DNA of 64,000 bases from Amycolatopsis thermoflava N1165 (GCF_000473265.1 NZ_KI421511.1:6899909-6963908), one strand, 5' to 3'; shown: positions 1 to 8,415, counted from the stretch's first letter. The notes: generated from the sequence alone by a model not told the origin. Made by a program: numbers and translations.

Positions 1-108
1 GCGGCGCGGGAGCAGTTCGAGGTGGTGCTGGCCAGGACGTCCGGTGATCACGTGGAACGGGCGCGGGCGGGTGCGGGTTTGGCGGCGTGTGGGGTGCCGG
101 GTCGTTGA
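1..108 (+). CDS. C-terminal end of a truncated protein, possibly a TPR/helical-repeat regulator
   Basis: An open frame runs in from the left edge and stops at a TGA. The visible 35 residues (starting AAREQFEVVLARTSGDHVER) are alanine- and arginine-rich and look like the last helix pair of a tetratricopeptide or transcriptional-activator domain. This is a resemblance of composition and helical pattern only. The start and most of the gene lie outside the window, so no function is assigned. Confidence 0.35.
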   Translation, partial: AAREQFEVVLARTSGDHVERARAGAGLAACGVPGR

Positions 109-146
109 TCGGGTGGCGCGGGCGGGGCGGCACGCCGAGCCGCTGA

Positions 147-506
147 TCAGGCGGCGTGGCCGGGCAGGGACGTCTCCTTGCGCAGCGCCCGCAGGATGTC
201 CAGCTCGCGCTCGATGTCGCGCCGTTTGGCCTCCAGGCGCTCGGCTTGCTGGGCGAGCAGCTCCTCCAGCACGCCCGTGCGCTCCTCGGGTGGGGCTTCC
301 AGGCAGGGGAGCAGTTCGTTGATCGTGGCGCTGCACAGGCCGGCGGCGAACAGGTGCTGGATCAGGACGACCCGCTCGACCATCGAGCTGTCGAAGTCGC
401 GCCACCCGCCGGGCGTGCGTGACGATCGGATGAGCCCCTGTTCCTCGTAGTACCGCAGGGACCGCGTGCTGACCCCGGTGGCTTCCGCCAGCTCACCGAT
501 GCGCAT
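147..506 (-). CDS. MerR family transcriptional regulator
   Basis: A 119-residue protein. The N-terminal MerR winged helix is clear: MRIGELAEATGVSTRSLRYY opens the protein, followed by the YEEQGLI wing. A C-terminal coiled coil (about residues 75-110) serves for dimerisation. I chose the ATG preceded by GGAGG rather than an upstream start that adds 16 low-complexity residues. MerR proteins bind dyads between over-spaced -35 and -10 elements and activate by DNA distortion. There are no conserved metal-binding cysteines in the C-terminal loop, so a drug or other small-molecule effector is more likely than a metal. It is divergent from two SMR transporter genes and probably controls them. Confidence 0.9.
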   Translation of the reverse strand: MRIGELAEATGVSTRSLRYYEEQGLIRSSRTPGGWRDFDSSMVERVVLIQHLFAAGLCSATINELLPCLEAPPEERTGVLEELLAQQAERLEAKRRDIERELDILRALRKETSLPGHAA

Positions 507-547
507 GAGCCCTCCTCCAGACGCTCCGCCGCTCCCCATTCTTGCAA

Positions 548-563
548 TTGACACCGGTGTGAA
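548..563. promoter_or_regulatory. Putative MerR operator/promoter in the MerR-SMR intergenic region
   Basis: The sequence TTGACACCGGTGTGAA contains the perfect palindrome ACACCGGTGT and starts with a consensus -35 hexamer (TTGACA) reading toward the transporters. A second short inverted repeat, GTGAA-GT-TTCAC, overlaps its right end. A dyad placed on or next to the -35 element between divergent genes is the usual position for a MerR operator. The -10 element is not convincing. Confidence 0.55.
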
Positions 564-611
564 GTTTCACGATGTGCGGTGCACCAGCCAAACTCCGTGA
601 AAGGGACTTCC

Positions 612-932
612 GTGCATTGGCTCTACCTCGGCATCGCCGTCGTCTTCGAGATCACGGTAGCCGTCTCCGCTGGCAAGGCCCAGGGCTTCACCCGGCCCGC
701 CTGGACCGCCGCCACGCTGGTCAGCGGGGGCATCGCCACCTACCTCCTCAGCCTGGCGCTGCTGACCTTCGACGTCGGTGTCGGCTACGCGATCTGGACC
801 TCCGTCGCAGGCGTCGGGATCGTCGTCCTCGGCGTCGTCCTGTTCGGCCAGCGCCTCGACTGGCGCAAGGTGCTCGGCATCGCCGCCGTCATCGCCGGCG
901 TCGTCGGCCTCCAGCTGAGCGGAGCCGCGTGA
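612..932 (+). CDS. SMR family multidrug efflux subunit (EmrE/QacE-like)
   Basis: A 106-residue protein with four predicted hydrophobic helices, the size of the small multidrug resistance family. The membrane-embedded carboxylate is Glu13 in the first helix (AVVFEITVA), matching EmrE Glu14, which couples proton and substrate antiport. I chose the GTG at the start of the first helix, preceded by AAAGGGA. The stop overlaps the start of a second SMR gene, so the two are translationally coupled and may form a heterodimer (EbrAB/YkkCD type). Substrates may be quaternary cations, guanidinium or others; the sequence does not say which. Confidence 0.88.
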   Translation: MHWLYLGIAVVFEITVAVSAGKAQGFTRPAWTAATLVSGGIATYLLSLALLTFDVGVGYAIWTSVAGVGIVVLGVVLFGQRLDWRKVLGIAAVIAGVVGLQLSGAA

Positions 933-1288
933 TGGCGCGCCGCACGTCCACCGCACCCGCCGCCGCCTGGCCCGTCCTCCTGCTCGCCGGCGCCTTCGAA
1001 GTCGGCTACGCCCTGTCCGTCGGCGGCAGCCGGGGCTTCACCGTGCTCTCCTGGTCGCTCGTCGCGGTCGTCTTCTTCCTGCTCACGCTCTTCGCGCTCA
1101 GCCTCGCCCTGCGCACCATCGACGTGGGCATCGGTTACGCGGTCTGGGCCGGCATCGGCGCCGCCGGAGCCGCCGTGCTCGGTCCGGTGTTCTTCGACGA
1201 GACCCTCACCCCGGCCAAGGCGCTATGGCTCGCGGTGATCATCGCCGGCGTCGTGTGGCTCAAGCTCGCCGACCGCCCGCGCACGTGA
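932..1288 (+). CDS. SMR family efflux subunit, partner of the preceding gene
   Basis: A 118-residue four-helix SMR protein with a short polar N-terminal extension (about 12 residues) before helix 1. The conserved glutamate is Glu23 (AGAFEVGYAL). The ATG overlaps the preceding stop codon (TGATG). The two SMR proteins differ in sequence and terminal charges, as expected for an obligate heterodimer with the two subunits inserted in opposite orientations. The C-terminus ends in a short Arg/Pro tail. Probably under the MerR regulator encoded upstream. Confidence 0.88.
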   Translation: MARRTSTAPAAAWPVLLLAGAFEVGYALSVGGSRGFTVLSWSLVAVVFFLLTLFALSLALRTIDVGIGYAVWAGIGAAGAAVLGPVFFDETLTPAKALWLAVIIAGVVWLKLADRPRT

Positions 1289-1369
1289 TGGTCGTGTCAG
1301 AGCCGTGTCAGCCGGGTGTCAGCGCCGGCCGTGATGGTGGGTCCAGCGACCGCCACGAAAGGATCTCCG

Positions 1370-2581
1370 GTGACTCAGACGGTTCCCATCCCGAACGGAC
1401 TCCCCACCGACCGCGACGCCGGTCCCTTCGACCCGCCCACCGGGTTCACCCGGCTGCGCGAGTCCCGCCCGGTCTGCCCGCTGGTCTTCCCCGACGGCCA
1501 CGAGGGCCGGCTGGTCACCGGCTACGACGAGGTCCGGCAGGTGCTGGCCGACACCCGGTTCAGCTCCCGCCTCGACCTCGACATCATCCACGTGCCGTAC
1601 CTGACCCCGGGCATGCCTGCCCCCACCGAGCCGTCCCCGCAGATGCCCGGCCTGTTCATCTCGATGGACCCGCCGGACCACACGCGGCTGCGGCGCAGGC
1701 TCACCGGCGCCTTCACGGTCAAGCGCATGAAGCAGCTCGAAGAGCACATCAACGAGATCGCCGAGCGGCACCTGGCCGAGATGGCGCGGCTCACCCCGCC
1801 GGTCGACCTGGTCAAGGAGTTCGCGCTGCCGGTGCCGTCGCTGGTGATCTGCGAGCTGCTCGGCGTCCCGTACGAGGACCGGGAAACCTTCCAGCACAAC
1901 GCCGCGCGGTTCATGCTCAAGGACATCGAACTGGAGGAGAAGATCGCCGTCGTCGGCGCGCTCAACGGGTACCTGGCCGAGCTGGTCACCCGCAAGCGCG
2001 CCGAACCGGGCGAGGACATCCTGTCCGACCTGGCCCGCCAGGACGACCTCAGCATCGAGGAGCTGACCGGGATCGCCTTCCTGCTGCTGCTCGCCGGGCA
2101 CGAGACCACGGCGAACATGCTGGGGCTGGGCACGTTCGCGCTGCTGGAGCACCCCGAGCAGATGGCCGAGCTGCGTGCGAACCCGGAGCTGGTGCCGGGC
2201 GCGGTCGAGGAACTCCTGCGCTACCTGACCGTCGCCGACGTCTTTTACCGCTACGCCACCGAGGACATCGAAGTCGGCGGCGAAACGATCCCCAAGGGGT
2301 CCACCGTCGTCGTCTCGCTGCTGTCCGCCAACCGCGACCCGCGGCGCTTCGACGAGCCGGACGCGCTGGACGTGCACCGCAACGCCCGCGGGCACATGGC
2401 CTTCGGCCACGGCGTCCACCAGTGCCTCGGCCAGCAGCTGGCCCGGCTGGAGATGCGCGCCGGGTTCGCCGGGCTGCTGCGCCGCTTCCCGGACCTCCGG
2501 CTCGCCATCCCGGCGGACGAGGTGCGGCTGCGGACCGACATGAACATCTACGGCGTGCACGAACTGCCGGTCACCTGGTGA
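1370..2581 (+). CDS. Cytochrome P450 monooxygenase
   Basis: A 403-residue soluble bacterial class I P450. The I-helix oxygen-activation motif AGHETT lies at residues 242-247, the K-helix ExxR is in EELLRY, and the haem loop FGHGVHQCLG carries the axial ligand Cys352. The GTG start was chosen for the AAAGGA ribosome site before it; an in-frame upstream ATG lacks one. No ferredoxin or ferredoxin reductase gene is adjacent, so electrons must come from partners encoded elsewhere. The actinobacterial CYP105/CYP107-like look suggests oxidation of a natural product or xenobiotic, but no substrate can be named. It converges on and overlaps the next gene by 11 bp. Confidence 0.93.
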   Translation: MTQTVPIPNGLPTDRDAGPFDPPTGFTRLRESRPVCPLVFPDGHEGRLVTGYDEVRQVLADTRFSSRLDLDIIHVPYLTPGMPAPTEPSPQMPGLFISMDPPDHTRLRRRLTGAFTVKRMKQLEEHINEIAERHLAEMARLTPPVDLVKEFALPVPSLVICELLGVPYEDRETFQHNAARFMLKDIELEEKIAVVGALNGYLAELVTRKRAEPGEDILSDLARQDDLSIEELTGIAFLLLLAGHETTANMLGLGTFALLEHPEQMAELRANPELVPGAVEELLRYLTVADVFYRYATEDIEVGGETIPKGSTVVVSLLSANRDPRRFDEPDALDVHRNARGHMAFGHGVHQCLGQQLARLEMRAGFAGLLRRFPDLRLAIPADEVRLRTDMNIYGVHELPVTW

Positions 2582-3512
2582 ACTCGGCGATCAGCTTCCG
2601 GTAGGTGTCGAAGGCGGGCTTGGCGGTGTAGTCGTCCCGCAGCAGGCCGAACTGGTGGAACAGGCCGGGGTTCGCGCTGTCCGCGTCGCGCAGGGCGAAG
2701 TGGGTGTAGCAGCTCACGCCCGCGTCCGCGGCGGCGCGGACGACGGCCTCCACCACTTCGGCCTGCCGCTCGGCGGAGCGCCCGGGGCCGGTCGGCCAGC
2801 CGTGCTCGGTGATGTGCAGCGGGACATCGCCGAACCCGGCCGGCGCGAGGACGTTCTCGCGGTGGTGGCGCAGCAGCCCGGCCACCGCCGCGGGCAGCTC
2901 CGCCGCCGCGACCGGCCGGAAGACGTCCGGGAAGAAGTCCAGGCCCACGTAGTCCACCTGGCGCACGAACTCCGCGCCGCCCGCCTTCGCCACGTCCGCG
3001 ATGAACGACGCGCCCGGCCCGAACAGCGGTGTGGTGTTGAAGCCGACCCGCAGATCGTGCCCGAGTTCGGCCGCCCGCTCCCTGGCCGCGGCGACCCCGG
3101 CCACGATCGCCTCGATCACGCGCGGGTAGTAGCCGTCGAGCGTCGGGTTGCCCGGCACGTTCGGCTCCTCCGCGATCTGCAGCGTGCCGGTCACCGCGCC
3201 GTACTGCTCCACCAGCCGCCGCACGAACGCGCGGTAGCCGTCCACGTCGCCGCTCGCGGACTGGTACTGCGCGACGAGGTCCAGCACGCGGCCGTCGCCG
3301 GTGTACTGCGCGGCGTCCGCCGGCGCCAGTGTCTCGTGTGGACAATCCGAAGTGGAGTCGTCGAACCCGAGGTAGGCGCGGACGAGGAACGGGCCTTCGC
3401 CCTGCAGTGCGGTGAGCGCTTCCCGGATCCGCGCCGGGTCGTCGGGCGGTCCGCCCGCCAGTTCACCGGAGTCGGTCCCGGTGACACCGCCGGGGTAGAT
3501 GCCGAAGAGCAT
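2571..3512 (-). CDS. Glycoside-hydrolase-like TIM-barrel protein
   Basis: A 313-residue protein with no signal peptide. It has features of clan GH-A enzymes: an acidic motif LQIAEEPN near residue 116 (the usual acid/base strand-4 position) and ITEHGWPTG near residue 237 (the usual nucleophile on strand 7). The aromatic segment VDYVGLDFFPDVF is also typical of a barrel strand. I cannot assign a GH family or substrate. It starts one base after the stop of the PadR gene, so the two form an operon in which the regulator may sense a compound linked to this enzyme. Confidence 0.65.
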   Translation of the reverse strand: MLFGIYPGGVTGTDSGELAGGPPDDPARIREALTALQGEGPFLVRAYLGFDDSTSDCPHETLAPADAAQYTGDGRVLDLVAQYQSASGDVDGYRAFVRRLVEQYGAVTGTLQIAEEPNVPGNPTLDGYYPRVIEAIVAGVAAARERAAELGHDLRVGFNTTPLFGPGASFIADVAKAGGAEFVRQVDYVGLDFFPDVFRPVAAAELPAAVAGLLRHHRENVLAPAGFGDVPLHITEHGWPTGPGRSAERQAEVVEAVVRAAADAGVSCYTHFALRDADSANPGLFHQFGLLRDDYTAKPAFDTYRKLIAEFTR

Positions 3513-3513
3513 G

Positions 3514-4080
3514 TCAGTCCTTTCCGGGCCAGGTCAGGGCGCCGCCACGGATCTCGGCGACGAGGCTTTCCACCCACGCGATCTCCGCGCGGGTCTGGTG
3601 GAGCGCGTACTCGGCTTCGATGACGTGCAGGCGCGGCACGCCGCTCTCCAGCACCGCGGTCAGCCGCTCCTGGTCGGCGTCGGCGCGTTCGGACAACCGC
3701 TGCGCGCGCTCGGTCAGTGCGGCGACGGCGCCGTCCGGTCCGAGCGCCCCGACGTACGCGATCGCACCCAGGAACTCGGGGAACTCCCGCTTCGGCTCAC
3801 GGATCCGGCTGTCCAGCCTGCGCACCAGCTCGTCGCGGCCGGAGTCGGTGAGCGCGTAGACGGTCCGTTCCGGGCGGTTGCCGCTGCGTTCGGTGCCCTG
3901 CGGGGCGATCCACTCCGCCGCGGCCACCGCCTCCACGACGTCGTACAGCGTGCCCCGGTTGATGGCGCTCGCGCTGCGGGCACGCAACTCCGTGAAGACC
4001 TGGTACGGGTGCATCGGCGACTCCAGCAGGAGGCCGAGTACCGCCAGGACCAGCGGGTTCTCCAGTGCGCGACGTGGCAT
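3514..4080 (-). CDS. PadR family transcriptional regulator
   Basis: A 188-residue protein. The N-terminal winged helix matches PadR (LAVLGLLLESPMHPYQVF, then GTLYDVV and the YALTDSGRDEL wing). The C-terminal half is helical and resembles the Vir_act_alpha_C dimerisation domain, making this the long PadR-s1 type. It lies directly upstream of the glycosidase-like gene with one base between them and divergent from an amino acid permease. PadR proteins are usually repressors that respond to small aromatic or drug-like ligands and often control their own operon. Confidence 0.88.
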   Translation of the reverse strand: MPRRALENPLVLAVLGLLLESPMHPYQVFTELRARSASAINRGTLYDVVEAVAAAEWIAPQGTERSGNRPERTVYALTDSGRDELVRRLDSRIREPKREFPEFLGAIAYVGALGPDGAVAALTERAQRLSERADADQERLTAVLESGVPRLHVIEAEYALHQTRAEIAWVESLVAEIRGGALTWPGKD

Positions 4081-4081
4081 A

Positions 4082-4107
4082 GTCGAAATCTACCATCCGA
4101 ACTCGAC
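4082..4107. promoter_or_regulatory. Possible PadR operator in the divergent intergenic region
   Basis: Two 5-bp arms, GTCGA and TCGAC, form an inverted repeat with a 16-bp spacer immediately upstream of the PadR start codon and about 75 bp upstream of the permease. The position suits PadR autoregulation, but the arms are short and do not match the better-known ATGT-N8-ACAT PadR consensus. Confidence 0.25.
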
Positions 4108-4181
4108 CATTCCAAACCGCCCCAAGCTTCCGCCCGCGGACCCCGTCGTTAGGGTCTGGACCAGCCGTGGACGGGAGGGGT

Positions 4182-5561
4182 ATGAGCGACCAGGGAACCG
4201 ACGAGGGTTACGCCAGGGGCCTGAAGAACCGCCAGATCAGCATGATGGCGATCGGCGGCGCGATCGGGACGGGCCTGTTCCTCGGGGCGGGTGCGGCGAT
4301 CGAGACGTCCGGGCCGGCGCTGATCGCCTCCTACGCCGTCGCGGGCGTGGTCATCTTCCTGATCATGCGCGCGCTCGGCGAGCTGCTGATGTACCGGCCG
4401 GTGTCGCGCAGTTTCGTCGACTACGCCGAGGAGTTCGTCGGCCGCTTCGCCGGGTTCGCCACCGGCTGGGTCTACTGGCTGATGTGGGTGGTCACCGCGA
4501 TGGCCGAGATCACCGCGGCCGGGATCTACGTGCAGTACTGGTTCCCGGACATCCCGCAGTGGGTCACCGCGGCGGTTGTGCTCGGGCTGTTGTTCCTGGC
4601 CAACCTGATCTCGGTCAAGGTGTTCGGCGAGTTCGAGTTCTGGTTCTCGATGATCAAGGTGGTGACGATCGTCGGGGCGATCGTGCTCGGCCTCGCGGTC
4701 ATCGTGTTCGGCATCGGGCCCGCCGGGGAGCACGCGACGTTCGCGCACCTGGTCAGCGACGGCGGGTTCCTGCCACACGGCGCGGGCAGCGCGCTGCTTG
4801 CGCTGCAGAGCGTCATGTTCGCCTACCTCGGCGTCGAGCTGATCGGGCTGACCGCGGGCGAGGCGGAGAACCCGCGGGTCGTGCTGCCGAAGGCGATCAA
4901 CAGCGTCATGGTGCGGATCGGGGTGTTCTACGTCGGCGCGCTGGTGGTGCTGCTGTCGCTGGTGCCGTGGACCGAGTTCCACGACGGCGAGAGCCCGTTC
5001 GTGCGGGCCTTTGACGCGGTCGGCATCCACGGTGCCGCCGGGATCATCCAGTTCGTCGTGCTGACCGCGGCGCTGTCGTCGTGCAACTCGGGCATCTACT
5101 CGACCGGCCGGATGCTGCGCACCCTCGCCGTGCACCGGTCGGCGCCCGCCGCGTTCGGCAAACTGTCGAAGCGGCAGGTGCCCGCGGCGAGCATCACGGC
5201 GTCGGCGATCGTCATGGCGGCCGGCATCCTGATCAACGCGGTCGTGCCGGAGAAGGCGTTCGCCTACATCACCAGCGTCGCCACCGTCGGGGTGCTGTGG
5301 ACGTGGGGCGTGATCGTGGTGTGCCAGCTGGTCTACCGCCGCCGCAGTGACCGCGGCGAGCTGCCCGCCTCGGAGTTCCGCATGCCCGGCGCGCCGTGGA
5401 CCGGGTACCTCGCGCTGGCGTTCCTCGCGCTGGTCGTGGTGCTGCTCGGGTTCGGCGAGGACACCCGGGTGGCCCTCTACGTCACGCCGATCGTGGCGGT
5501 GGTCATCGGTGTGGGCTACCTGCTGAGCAACCGGCCGTCGCGCGTCAAGCAGCGGGCGTGA
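4182..5561 (+). CDS. APC superfamily amino acid permease
   Basis: A 459-residue integral membrane protein with about 12 hydrophobic helices. The N-terminal signature of the amino acid transporter (AAT) family, GLKNRQISMMAIGGAIGTGL, precedes helix 1, and GELLMYRPVSRSFVDYAEEF follows helix 2. It is most like GABA, proline, alanine or aromatic amino acid proton symporters (GabP/ProY/CycA type); substrate cannot be read from the sequence. The ATG follows GGGAGGGG. It is divergent from the PadR gene and converges with the next gene, overlapping by 17 bp. Confidence 0.92.
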   Translation: MSDQGTDEGYARGLKNRQISMMAIGGAIGTGLFLGAGAAIETSGPALIASYAVAGVVIFLIMRALGELLMYRPVSRSFVDYAEEFVGRFAGFATGWVYWLMWVVTAMAEITAAGIYVQYWFPDIPQWVTAAVVLGLLFLANLISVKVFGEFEFWFSMIKVVTIVGAIVLGLAVIVFGIGPAGEHATFAHLVSDGGFLPHGAGSALLALQSVMFAYLGVELIGLTAGEAENPRVVLPKAINSVMVRIGVFYVGALVVLLSLVPWTEFHDGESPFVRAFDAVGIHGAAGIIQFVVLTAALSSCNSGIYSTGRMLRTLAVHRSAPAAFGKLSKRQVPAASITASAIVMAAGILINAVVPEKAFAYITSVATVGVLWTWGVIVVCQLVYRRRSDRGELPASEFRMPGAPWTGYLALAFLALVVVLLGFGEDTRVALYVTPIVAVVIGVGYLLSNRPSRVKQRA

Positions 5562-6738
5562 TGCGCAGGAGCTTGTCGTCGTTGCCGTCCGAGGTGGTCA
5601 CGTACAAGGCGCCGTCCGGGCCGCTGCGCACCGCGCGCAGCCGTCCGTACGTGTCGTCGAACTCGGCCGGCAGGTAGACCTCGGTGACCGCGCCCGCCTG
5701 GTCCACCGTGAACATCAGCATCTTCTGGCCCTTGAGCGCCACCACGGCGAGCCTGCCGTCCAGCGCGCCCCACTGCGGCCCGGACACGAACGCCGCGCCG
5801 CAGATCGCCTCGGTGATGTCCCCGGAGGTCCACAGTGGCCGGACGGCGTCCGGGAACCGCTGCAGGTCCGTCATCGGCACGTCCTCGTCGTAGGAGTCGA
5901 CGGTGCCGCCCTGCGACGGGTCCCAGCCGTAGTTGCCGCCGGGGCGGATCAGGTTGATCTCGTCGTCGAACGTCGGCCCGTGCTCGCCCGTGAAGATCTG
6001 CCCGGTGCCCGGCCGCACCGCCACGCCCTGGATGTTGCGGTGCCCGTAGCTGTAGATCCGCTGCTCGTTCGGGTCGGCCGAGGAGATGAACGGGTTGTCC
6101 GGCAGCGGCGCGCCGGTGTTCAGGTCGACGCGCAGTACCTTGCCGCCGAGGCTGTGCCGGTCCTGCGAGACGTCCGGCCGCGCGGTGTCGCCGGTGCCGA
6201 CGAGCAGCGCCCCGTCCGCGGCGATCTCCGGGCGGCACCCGGAGTGGCGGCCGCTCTGGTTGACCGGTAGCCCGGTCAGCAGGTCCCGCACCTTCGTCGC
6301 GCTGCGCTCGTCCGCCGACAGCGTCCAGGTGACCAGCCGGATGTCGACCGCGCGGCCGCCCTCCTGGTGCGTCTGGCAGGTGGTGAACCGGCGGCTGGCG
6401 GCGAAGTCCGGGTGCACGACCATCCCCATCAGACCGCCCTCGCCACGCGCCCACACATCGGAGAAGTCGGCCTGGACCTGGGTGACCGCGGTGCCGCGGA
6501 CCAGCGCGAGCCGCCCCGGCCGCTGGGTGACGAGTATCGAACCGCCGGGCAGGAACCCGACGTCCCAGCCGTGCTGCAGCCCGCCGGTCACGACGTCCAC
6601 CTTCAGCGCGAGGCTCTGCCCGCTGACCGTGGTGGGCGCGGCGACCGTGGTCGGGGTCGACGGCAGGTCCTGGGCGGGCGAAGACGAGCAAGCCGTGACG
6701 GCCAGGACGGCGAGCAGTACGGCCCCGATGCGGCGCAT
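5545..6738 (-). CDS. PQQ-dependent sugar (glucose/sorbosone) dehydrogenase-like lipoprotein
   Basis: A 397-residue protein. The N-terminus MRRIGAVLLAVLAVTACSSS is a lipoprotein signal with lipobox VTAC, so it should be anchored on the outer face of the membrane. The rest is a six-bladed propeller of the GSDH/soluble glucose dehydrogenase (YliI-like) family: HGWDVGFLPGGSILVTQRPG, MVVHPDF, GHRNIQGVAVRPGTG and GEHGPTFDDEIN, which carries residues typical of the cofactor/calcium site. Homologues oxidise aldose sugars with PQQ, although several of the family have no proven substrate. The start codon lies 4 bp after the GNAT stop, so the pair is likely co-transcribed. Confidence 0.88.
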   Translation of the reverse strand: MRRIGAVLLAVLAVTACSSSPAQDLPSTPTTVAAPTTVSGQSLALKVDVVTGGLQHGWDVGFLPGGSILVTQRPGRLALVRGTAVTQVQADFSDVWARGEGGLMGMVVHPDFAASRRFTTCQTHQEGGRAVDIRLVTWTLSADERSATKVRDLLTGLPVNQSGRHSGCRPEIAADGALLVGTGDTARPDVSQDRHSLGGKVLRVDLNTGAPLPDNPFISSADPNEQRIYSYGHRNIQGVAVRPGTGQIFTGEHGPTFDDEINLIRPGGNYGWDPSQGGTVDSYDEDVPMTDLQRFPDAVRPLWTSGDITEAICGAAFVSGPQWGALDGRLAVVALKGQKMLMFTVDQAGAVTEVYLPAEFDDTYGRLRAVRSGPDGALYVTTSDGNDDKLLRITPAA

Positions 6739-6742
6739 GGGA

Positions 6743-7294
6743 TCATTGTGCCGGTTGTCCGGTGAAGTCCGGGTCTTGATCGCGGGTTTCCGTGCGGTAG
6801 ATCGTCAGGCCGCGCCGCTGGTAGTTGGCCAGCGCGGCGGGCTGCCCGTCGAGCGTGCAGGTGTGCACCCACACCCGCCTGATCGGCTCCGCGCCCGGCC
6901 GGCGCTCCGGCAGGTCCCACGCCCGCCGCAGCGCCACGGTCAGCAGGTGCCCGCCGATCCCGCGGCCGGTGAACGCGGGCAGCAGCCCGAAGTAGGCCAG
7001 TTCCACCTCGCCCGGCTTGGTGCCGTCCAGTTCGGCGAACCCGGCCGGTGTGCCGCGCACGTACGCCACCCAGGTCTCGTAACCGGGCTGCGCCAGCAGG
7101 TCCAGCCACCGCTGCCGGTCCCAGCCGAGCCGGTCGGTCCACTGCCAGTCGCCGCCGACGGTGGTGTAGAGGAAGCGGTTGAACTCCGGGCTCGGCACCT
7201 CGGCGCGGGTGATGGCGACCGGCTCGCCCGGCGCCGCGGACGGCCGGATCGCGGCCGGGTCCGTCTGCTCCAGGTACCAGGTGGTGATCTCCAC
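6743..7294 (-). CDS. GNAT family N-acetyltransferase
   Basis: A 183-residue protein with a GNAT fold: VELAYFGLLPAFTGRGIGGHLL gives strand 4 and the acetyl-CoA pyrophosphate loop (GRGIGG) around residues 117-122, and YQRRGLTIYRTETR is the usual C-terminal strand. I set the start at a GTG before EITTWYLEQ because upstream codons in the frame lack family similarity. The acceptor substrate is unknown. It is likely the first gene of a two-gene unit with the sugar dehydrogenase lipoprotein. Confidence 0.85.
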   Translation of the reverse strand: MEITTWYLEQTDPAAIRPSAAPGEPVAITRAEVPSPEFNRFLYTTVGGDWQWTDRLGWDRQRWLDLLAQPGYETWVAYVRGTPAGFAELDGTKPGEVELAYFGLLPAFTGRGIGGHLLTVALRRAWDLPERRPGAEPIRRVWVHTCTLDGQPAALANYQRRGLTIYRTETRDQDPDFTGQPAQ

Positions 7295-7390
7295 GTCCCG
7301 ATCGTCCCACGGCGATCTCCTGCTGGAGGAGGAGAACGTGCGGCCGCGATGCCGAGGTGTCCGGGCGGTGGCGTTCCTAGCGTCGGAGAC

Positions 7391-7948
7391 ATGTCCATCA
7401 CCAGGGAATTCCTCCGGGCCCCCGCGCACACCGGCGCGATCGCGGCCAGCTCCCGGCGCCTGGCGTCGGCCGTGGTCGCCGGGATCGGCGTGGAACGGGC
7501 GGCGCACGTCGTCGAACTCGGGCCCGGCACCGGGGTGTTCACCGAAGCCCTGCTCACCCGGCTGGGTCCCGGCGCGCGGCTGACCGCGGTCGAGGTCAAC
7601 CCGCGGCTGGCCGAGGCGCTCGCACAGCGGCACGAGCGCGTCGAGGTGATCACCGGGTCGGCCGAGCACCTGGCCCGGCACGTGCGCACGGCGGACGTGG
7701 TGGTGTCCGGGCTGCCGTGGGCGCTGTTCCCGCGCGCCCGGCAGGAGCGCGTCCTCGACCAGGTTGGCGAGGTCCTCGTACCGGGTGGGCGGTTCGCGAC
7801 CTTCGCCTACCTGCACGCCGCGTGGCTGCCCGCCGCCAGGCGGTTCGAGGCCGCGCTGGCCCGGCGGTTCGGGTTCGTCGGCCGCAGCCGGGTGGTGTGG
7901 GGCAACCTGCCGCCCGCCTTCGTGCACCGAGCGGCCGTGACGCCGTGA
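7391..7948 (+). CDS. SAM-dependent methyltransferase, phospholipid N-methyltransferase/KsgA-like
   Basis: A 185-residue class I methyltransferase. Motif I is VVELGPGTGVFTEALL (residues about 39-54), with the acidic motif II in LTAVEVNPRLAEAL and VVVSGLPWALF as motif IV (residues about 110-120). The opening SITREFLRAPAHTGAIAASS resembles the PmtA-type phospholipid N-methyltransferases, where F-x-x-P-x-x-x-G-A recurs. It overlaps the start of a DedA membrane gene (GTGA), which points to a role at the membrane lipids, but the methyl acceptor is not known. Confidence 0.8.
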   Translation: MSITREFLRAPAHTGAIAASSRRLASAVVAGIGVERAAHVVELGPGTGVFTEALLTRLGPGARLTAVEVNPRLAEALAQRHERVEVITGSAEHLARHVRTADVVVSGLPWALFPRARQERVLDQVGEVLVPGGRFATFAYLHAAWLPAARRFEAALARRFGFVGRSRVVWGNLPPAFVHRAAVTP

Positions 7949-8415
7949 TCGACGCCATCGCCACCCTCCCGCCCGCGCTGGTCTACCTGGTCGCGGCGGC
8001 GGTGATCGCCGCGGAAACCGCGCTGCTGCCGGGAATCGTGCTGCCCACTTTGTCGACGCTGCTGCTCGTCGGCTTCCTCGCCGGGCAGGGCACGGTGAAC
8101 CTGTGGCTGGCGATGGCGGTCGTCGCGGCCGCGGCCGTGTTCGGCGATCAGCTGGCCTACCTGGAGGGGCGCAGGCTGGGGCGGCGGATCAGGTCGGCCC
8201 GCTGGCGCCGGGTCGAGTCGCGCATCGCGCGGTACGGGGTGGTGGCGGTGTTCGCGGCGCGGTTCCTCGCCGGGGCACGGACGCTGATGCCGCGGGTGGC
8301 CGGCGCGGCGGCGGTGCCGTACCCGCGGTTCCTGGTGGTGAGCATGACCGCGGCGGTGGTGTGGGTGGTGGCCGCGCTGCTGGTGGGCAAGGCGGGCGGG
8401 TCGCTCATCGGGTGA
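7945..8415 (+). CDS. DedA family membrane protein (SNARE-associated/VTT domain)
   Basis: A 156-residue membrane protein with about five hydrophobic segments. The DedA core is visible: an early acidic residue in AETALLPGIVLPT, then GDQLAYLEGRRLGRR, and FAARFLAGARTLMPRVAG, the conserved R-F-x-x-x-x-R-x-x-x-P motif. DedA proteins are thought to flip phospholipids or undecaprenyl phosphate and keep the proton motive force. The GTG start overlaps the methyltransferase stop, so the two are translationally coupled. It is shorter than E. coli DedA (about 219 residues) but complete at both ends of the domain. Confidence 0.87.
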   Translation: MIDAIATLPPALVYLVAAAVIAAETALLPGIVLPTLSTLLLVGFLAGQGTVNLWLAMAVVAAAAVFGDQLAYLEGRRLGRRIRSARWRRVESRIARYGVVAVFAARFLAGARTLMPRVAGAAAVPYPRFLVVSMTAAVVWVVAALLVGKAGGSLIG

